Positions 60,224-64,000 of a stretch of 64,000 nt of DNA are shown here, piece by piece. Location: contig JAWUVI010000014.1 in NCBI GenBank assembly GCA_034112445.1, forward strand, positions 124,001 to 188,000. Direction: 5' to 3'. Origin of the DNA: Pelagadaptatus sp034112445. GTDB lineage: Bacteria > Pseudomonadota > Gammaproteobacteria > Pseudomonadales > Cellvibrionaceae. Made by a program: the position numbers and the translations under genes. Below the pieces are notes generated by a model. That model did not search any database. It worked only from the letters and a program-made list of their open reading frames with translations, and was not told where the DNA came from. How positions within the stretch are numbered: position 1 is the stretch's first letter; the number at the start of each line of letters is the position of its first letter.

Positions 60224-60556
60224 ATGTTTAAAAAAAGTATTTTTCATGCGTTTTCCAGTTTCATTGCCGCGATTTTCATCTTGTCTAGTGTTGCTTTGTT
60301 TGCCTATGCGGAACCGGATGTGGGTGAGGTTAATGAGAATGGTTTGTCTCATTTGCAGCATGATTTGATTAATATTAATCAGGTTGATGCCCAACAATTG
60401 TCGCGAGCCTTGAAGGGAGTTGGCATTAAGAAAGCCGAAGCTATCATTGCTTGGAGGGCAGAGCATGGAGATTTCACTCATAAAGAGCAATTGTTAGAAG
60501 TTAATGGTATCGGCGCATCAATATTAGCAAAAATCGAGTCTCAAATTACGCTTTGA
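60224..60556 (+). CDS. ComEA-like helix-hairpin-helix protein
   Basis: A 110-residue protein with an N-terminal signal peptide or membrane anchor (hydrophobic residues about 11-28, ending ALFAYA) and a ComEA-type helix-hairpin-helix domain (ININQVDAQQLSRALKGVG, FTHKEQLLEVNGIGASIL). Such proteins bind double-stranded DNA; ComEA helps DNA uptake in competence, though many short versions have unknown roles. It lies between tyrA-aroA and pyrF; its RBS is inside the preceding terminator hairpin. Confidence 0.85.
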   Translation: MFKKSIFHAFSSFIAAIFILSSVALFAYAEPDVGEVNENGLSHLQHDLININQVDAQQLSRALKGVGIKKAEAIIAWRAEHGDFTHKEQLLEVNGIGASILAKIESQITL

Positions 60557-60760
60557 TCTCGCCTTAGTCTTAGCGAACGATTCGGTGTTTGTCTTGAAAT
60601 TTAGTTATTGAGGTATTGCTCTTGAAATACCGCTCTCTAAATGCGGCTCTCTAAATAAAGTCCTCGAAGTGTTTTTTCGGGGATTTCATTTCCCTCTGGC
60701 GGGTGCAGCCGCCTCTCTGTACAATTCGCTTCTTGTTATTTGTTATTAAAAGAAGCTTTT

Positions 60761-61471
60761 ATGCCTAATTCCCCACGTATTCTTGTGGCTATGGATTTTG
60801 ATGATCAACACGATTGTCTGTCGTTAGCCGATCGCCTCGATCCAACGTTATGCCGACTTAAAGTGGGCAAAGAATTATTTACCTGTGCTGGACCTCAGGT
60901 CGTTGAAGGATTGATGAAGCGCGGATTTGACGTATTTCTTGATCTTAAATTTCACGATATCCCGAATACAACTGCAAAAGCGGTGAAAGCCGCGGCAGAA
61001 ATGGGTGTGTGGATGGTTAATGTTCATGCCAGTGGCGGTGAGCGGATGATGCTTGCGGCTCGCAATGAGCTGGAAAAGCGCACGGGAGCTAATCCACTGC
61101 TGATTGCAGTGACTGTGCTGACCAGTATGGAGTCTACAGATTTGGCCGGTATAGGCATTACCGCTGACCCGCAAGAGCAAGTATTACGATTAGCTGCTTT
61201 GGCAAAAAAGAGTGGCATGGATGGCGTTGTGTGCTCGGCGCAAGAGTCTTCATTGTTAAGTCAGAAGTTGGGTTCTGACTTTTGTTTGGTAACACCAGGT
61301 ATTAGGCCGGCCGGCTCAGCAGCAGACGACCAACGTCGTATTGTAACGCCGCAACAAGCCATCCAAAATGGCAGTCATTATTTAGTGATAGGCCGTCCGA
61401 TTACTCAGGCAGAAGATCCTATAGATGTATGCCGTACTATTTCTGATTCACTCGTAGGGCTTTCATTTTGA
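60761..61471 (+). CDS. pyrF: Orotidine 5'-phosphate decarboxylase PyrF
   Basis: A 236-residue TIM-barrel enzyme for the last step of UMP synthesis. The active-site DxKxxD motif is seen in FLDLKFHDIPNTTAKAV, with LVTPGIRPAG near the end. ATG 60761 is preceded by AGAAG; TTG 60740 is in frame but too far. A repeated GCTCTCTAAAT (60632-60642, 60646-60656) is in the 204-base gap before it. The stop overlaps the cmk start by four bases. Confidence 0.95.
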   Translation: MPNSPRILVAMDFDDQHDCLSLADRLDPTLCRLKVGKELFTCAGPQVVEGLMKRGFDVFLDLKFHDIPNTTAKAVKAAAEMGVWMVNVHASGGERMMLAARNELEKRTGANPLLIAVTVLTSMESTDLAGIGITADPQEQVLRLAALAKKSGMDGVVCSAQESSLLSQKLGSDFCLVTPGIRPAGSAADDQRRIVTPQQAIQNGSHYLVIGRPITQAEDPIDVCRTISDSLVGLSF

Positions 61472-62139
61472 TTATTACTATTGATGGTCCTAGTGGCGCA
61501 GGTAAAGGAACGGTTTGCTATTTGTTGGCAAAAAAATTCAATTTTCATTTGCTTGATAGTGGCGCATTGTATCGTTTGACCGCTTTGTCGGCAGAAAATA
61601 AGCAGGTTGATTTTGATGATGTTGAGGCATTATCTGGTGTGGCCAAGAATTTGGATGTGGTCTTTGCTCCACAAGAGAGTGGCGTTCAAATTCAGCTTGA
61701 TGGGAATGATGTGACAGCGCTCATTAGGCAAGAGCATGTGGGCATGAATGCATCTAAAGTGGCTGGCTGTAATCCTGTTCGCGAGGCTTTGTTGCAGCGT
61801 CAAAGAGACTTTGCTCAGGCCCCCGGCCTAGTTGCCGATGGTCGAGACATGGGAACAACGGTTTTTCCTGAGGCGCAATTAAAGATCTTTCTTACCGCAA
61901 GCGCCGATGAGCGGGCAAAACGTAGAGTTCTCCAGTTAGAAGGCACAGGAGAAGTAGCAAATTATGACCAAATACTATTGGATATAGAGCAGCGTGATGA
62001 GCAAGACACCAATCGTTCAGTGTCACCTCTTAAACCAGCGGTAGATGCGGTTATTATTGATTGCACAGCAATGAGTGTTGATGAGGTTTTATCAGAAATA
62101 TCGACTCGTGCTAATAAGATAATGCCAGATGTTTGCTAG
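61468..62139 (+). CDS. cmk: Cytidylate kinase
   Basis: A 223-residue CMP/dCMP kinase: P-loop IDGPSGAGKGT, DSGALYRL, the substrate region with VADGRDMGTTVFPEA and RDEQDTNRSVSPLKPA. It phosphorylates CMP for nucleotide synthesis. The TTG start overlaps the pyrF stop; AGGG 8 bases upstream supports it. In most gammaproteobacteria rpsA and ihfB follow cmk; here lapA follows directly. Confidence 0.96.
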   Translation: MIITIDGPSGAGKGTVCYLLAKKFNFHLLDSGALYRLTALSAENKQVDFDDVEALSGVAKNLDVVFAPQESGVQIQLDGNDVTALIRQEHVGMNASKVAGCNPVREALLQRQRDFAQAPGLVADGRDMGTTVFPEAQLKIFLTASADERAKRRVLQLEGTGEVANYDQILLDIEQRDEQDTNRSVSPLKPAVDAVIIDCTAMSVDEVLSEISTRANKIMPDVC

Positions 62140-62172
62140 TCTATTAGTGTGTTTGAATTTGGATAACGATTT

Positions 62173-62571
62173 ATGAAATCACTTAAAAAATTATTGGTTG
62201 TTGTTCTTGCTTTATCGGCCGTTATTTTGGGGATTTGGTTTAGTGTGGATAACCCTCAAGAGATCACTTTAGTGCTGCTTGGATTTGACTTGCCTGAAAT
62301 GCCCCTGGGAGTTGTGGTTTTAGGTGTTTTGTTGCTAGGTGCCTCAGTTGGTTTTTGCGTGAGTTTATTGCCTGTAATTAAAGCTGCGGGAGAAAACTCA
62401 TCCCTTAAGCGCAAACTAAAGCGCCGTGATAAAGAGTTGGAGCGTTTGCGAAAAGCGCCACTAGCTATGTCTGCAACTACCATGTCTTCAGCTACTAAAC
62501 CATCAACTACTATGTCATCAACTACTATGTCATCAGCTACTGTGTCATCAATGACGCGGTTAAAGGAATAA
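62173..62571 (+). CDS. lapA: LapA (lipopolysaccharide assembly protein A domain)
   Basis: A 132-residue protein with two membrane helices (about 5-25 and 44-67) and a cytoplasmic coiled-coil tail with Lys/Arg-rich residues (SLKRKLKRRDKELERL). It is normally paired with LapB, which controls LpxC turnover and LPS assembly. The C-terminal 33 residues are a low-complexity Ser/Thr/Met tail made of about six pentapeptide units, absent from E. coli LapA. Confidence 0.88.
   Translation: MKSLKKLLVVVLALSAVILGIWFSVDNPQEITLVLLGFDLPEMPLGVVVLGVLLLGASVGFCVSLLPVIKAAGENSSLKRKLKRRDKELERLRKAPLAMSATTMSSATKPSTTMSSTTMSSATVSSMTRLKE
62464..62553 (+). repeat. 15-base repeats in the lapA tail
   Basis: About six consecutive 15-base units encoding variants of T-M-S-S-(A/T): AMSAT, TMSSA, TKPST, TMSST, TMSSA, TVSSM. 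The middle units are nearly identical at the DNA level (ACTACTATGTCATCA). Confidence 0.9.
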
Positions 62572-62577
62572 GGTTTA

Positions 62578-63747
62578 GTGTTAGATTGGCGGTTGTTTGT
62601 AGTTCTTTTTTTGGCGATTGCCTTTGGTTATTTTATGGGGCGCAGGTCTTCGTCGCGCGATGAAGATGATTTTTCAGGCTCATCATTAGAGCCGCACTAT
62701 ATTAAAGGCCTTAATTACTTCCTTAACGATCAGCCTGACGAAGCTATTGATACCTTTATTTCGGCATTGGATGTTAATAGTGAAACTCTAGAGACTCATC
62801 TGGCCTTAGGAAGTTTACTGCGTAAGCGTGGTGAGGTAGGCCGTGCGATTAAAATCCATCAAAATCTATTGGCCAGACCGGGTTTGCCTGAGGCTAGATC
62901 TCAGCAAGTCCAGTTAGAGTTAGCTCGTGACTATATGAAATCGGGTTTACTGGATAGAGCTGAGGTTCTGCTGCAAGAACTTTCGGAAATAACCACCGGC
63001 CTAATGAAAATAAATTGCCTACAGCATCTTATTGAAATTTATCGTGATGAAAAAGAATGGCTAAAGGGCATAGAGGCCGTTAGCCGCTTATCGTCTAAGC
63101 GTTTCTATCGTCTTTCGGAAGAGTGGCGCATAGTACAGAGTCATTTCTATTGTGAATTGGCTCAACGGTCGCTCACTAAAACCGAATACTTAGATTGCCG
63201 GAAGTATATAAAAGCCGCCATGGCGGCGGATAAAGGTTCTGTACGTGCCAGTCTTATTTTGGCTGAATTGGAAGAGCGACTCGGACAATACCGTGAAGCA
63301 ATAAAAAGCTTAAAGCAGGTACCATTCCAAGACCCAGAATTTATGCCTGAAATCATTCCTAGATTGGTTAATTGCTATAAACAGCAAGGGAACGAACAGG
63401 AATTGAAGGTGGTTTTAGAGGGCTTGTTAGAGAGTCATTCTAATTCTGCCGTTGTCTTAGCTCTGGCTGAAATAATGGCTCGGCACAATAACAAAGCGGA
63501 AAGTATTCAGTTTATTGCGGATCATGTTGAGTCAATACCGACATTAAATGTCGTTAGGGCTATGTTGTCTTTACAGTTAGAGTCTGAGAATCAAAATCTA
63601 TCTCTGGGTATGGCTGAGGCGGCCGTATCTAATCTGCAGAAACATAGACCTCGCTACCGGTGCTATAGTTGCGGCTTTGGCGGCAAGCAAATGCATTGGC
63701 TATGCCCTGGTTGTAAATCTTGGGGCACCGTAAAACCCACCGAATAG
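62578..63747 (+). CDS. lapB: LapB (YciM), LPS assembly TPR protein
   Basis: A 389-residue protein with an N-terminal membrane anchor (about 4-21), about nine TPR-like helical repeats and a C-terminal rubredoxin-like metal knuckle with CxxC pairs (YRCYSCGFGG, WLCPGCKSWG). LapB acts with FtsH to regulate LpxC and LPS synthesis. GTG 62578 starts 7 bases after lapA. Length and architecture match E. coli LapB. Confidence 0.95.
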   Translation: MLDWRLFVVLFLAIAFGYFMGRRSSSRDEDDFSGSSLEPHYIKGLNYFLNDQPDEAIDTFISALDVNSETLETHLALGSLLRKRGEVGRAIKIHQNLLARPGLPEARSQQVQLELARDYMKSGLLDRAEVLLQELSEITTGLMKINCLQHLIEIYRDEKEWLKGIEAVSRLSSKRFYRLSEEWRIVQSHFYCELAQRSLTKTEYLDCRKYIKAAMAADKGSVRASLILAELEERLGQYREAIKSLKQVPFQDPEFMPEIIPRLVNCYKQQGNEQELKVVLEGLLESHSNSAVVLALAEIMARHNNKAESIQFIADHVESIPTLNVVRAMLSLQLESENQNLSLGMAEAAVSNLQKHRPRYRCYSCGFGGKQMHWLCPGCKSWGTVKPTE

Positions 63748-64000
63748 ACAGTTGTTGTATCTGCCTTAGTTTATTTGCTATAATCCCGCGCCTCTAAATC
63801 TGTTAGTTTTACAGTTTTAGACAGGGTGCATAGCGTTTTGGCCAGTTACAGCGGTATGTTACTCACTATTAATCGGCCCACATTTTCTGGCAATGTGGTA
63901 GAGCAAGTCATTAAACCGATCTTTATTAGCTTTTTACTTATATTGGCTATTTATAAAGTCAGGTTCATTTCATTCTCCAACCTTTATTAGGGTGAAATGT
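63748..64000. other. Right-end region without recognised gene
   Basis: 253 bases to the window edge. A good -10 TATAAT at about 63779-63784 has only a poor -35 (TTGTAT-like), so a promoter for a gene outside the window is possible. A 60-codon frame from GTG 63826 has no recognisable family and I do not call it. Confidence 0.4.

Noticed and set aside
63779..63840. Possible ops/JUMPstart-like sequence after lapB
   Set aside because: GGTGCATAGCGT only loosely resembles the GGCGGTAGCGT element; the surrounding JUMPstart sequence is absent.
63826..63990. Open frame of about 55 codons at the right end
   Set aside because: No recognisable family, odd hydrophobic composition, and no support beyond a possible GTG start.

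Overview
The window is chromosomal DNA of a polarly flagellated gammaproteobacterium. It is AT-leaning, and the gene order and protein sequences most resemble Pseudomonas and the marine Oceanospirillales/Cellvibrionales-type lineages. The reasons are a FleQ-FleS-FleR cascade, MotC/MotD stators, FlhF-FleN polar placement, ParC/ParP array-positioning proteins, a fused TyrA-AroA enzyme, and the block mupP-ubiG-mtaD-gyrA-pheA. I cannot name a species. There are no insertion sequences, prophage genes, CRISPR arrays or RNA genes that I could recognise; the window is almost wholly core genome.

Layout. 1-258 is the 3' end of gltX. 471-2510 is an orphan chemoreceptor. 2701-14331 holds a small helical protein, the regulators fleQ and fleSR, a short unannotated ORF, and fliEFGHIJ. 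14635-24053 is a complete second chemosensory operon of the Pseudomonas Che2/F7 type (STAS protein, cheY, cheA, cheW, an Aer2-like receptor, cheR, cheD, cheB) inserted inside the flagellar cluster and preceded by a good sigma-28 promoter. 24164-26689 encodes the HsbA-HsbR-HptB partner-switching module. 26825-36458 is fliK, fliLMNOPQR, flhB and flhA. 36548-39972 is flhF, fleN and fliA. 40133-49200 is the main flagellar chemotaxis set (cheY, cheZ, cheA, cheB), motCD, parC, parP and cheW, followed by a DUF2802-like membrane protein and a lipoprotein. 50267-53914 on the minus strand carries yciK, mupP, ubiG and mtaD. 54170-63747 carries gyrA, pheA, tyrA-aroA, a ComEA-like protein, pyrF, cmk, lapA and lapB.

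Regulation visible in the DNA fits a tiered flagellar hierarchy. Strong -24/-12 (sigma-54) motifs precede fleSR, fliE, fliK and fliL, with weaker ones before flhA and cheW. A sigma-28 motif precedes the second chemotaxis operon. hsbA has its own sigma-70-like promoter with an inverted repeat over the -10.

The most interesting signals are: a membrane-anchored Aer2-like receptor with three heme-type PAS domains spaced about 131 residues apart and a C-terminal EWEEF tether; a flagellar CheA whose linker carries four copies of an acidic motif that looks like the CheY-binding ends of FliM and CheZ, both also encoded here; a second CheA with a duplicated P2-like domain; a FleQ in which the c-di-GMP-binding LFRS motif is replaced by IFKT at the same residue numbers; hairpins or terminators placed between genes of one operon; and many short tandem repeats at gene ends and in front of fleN.
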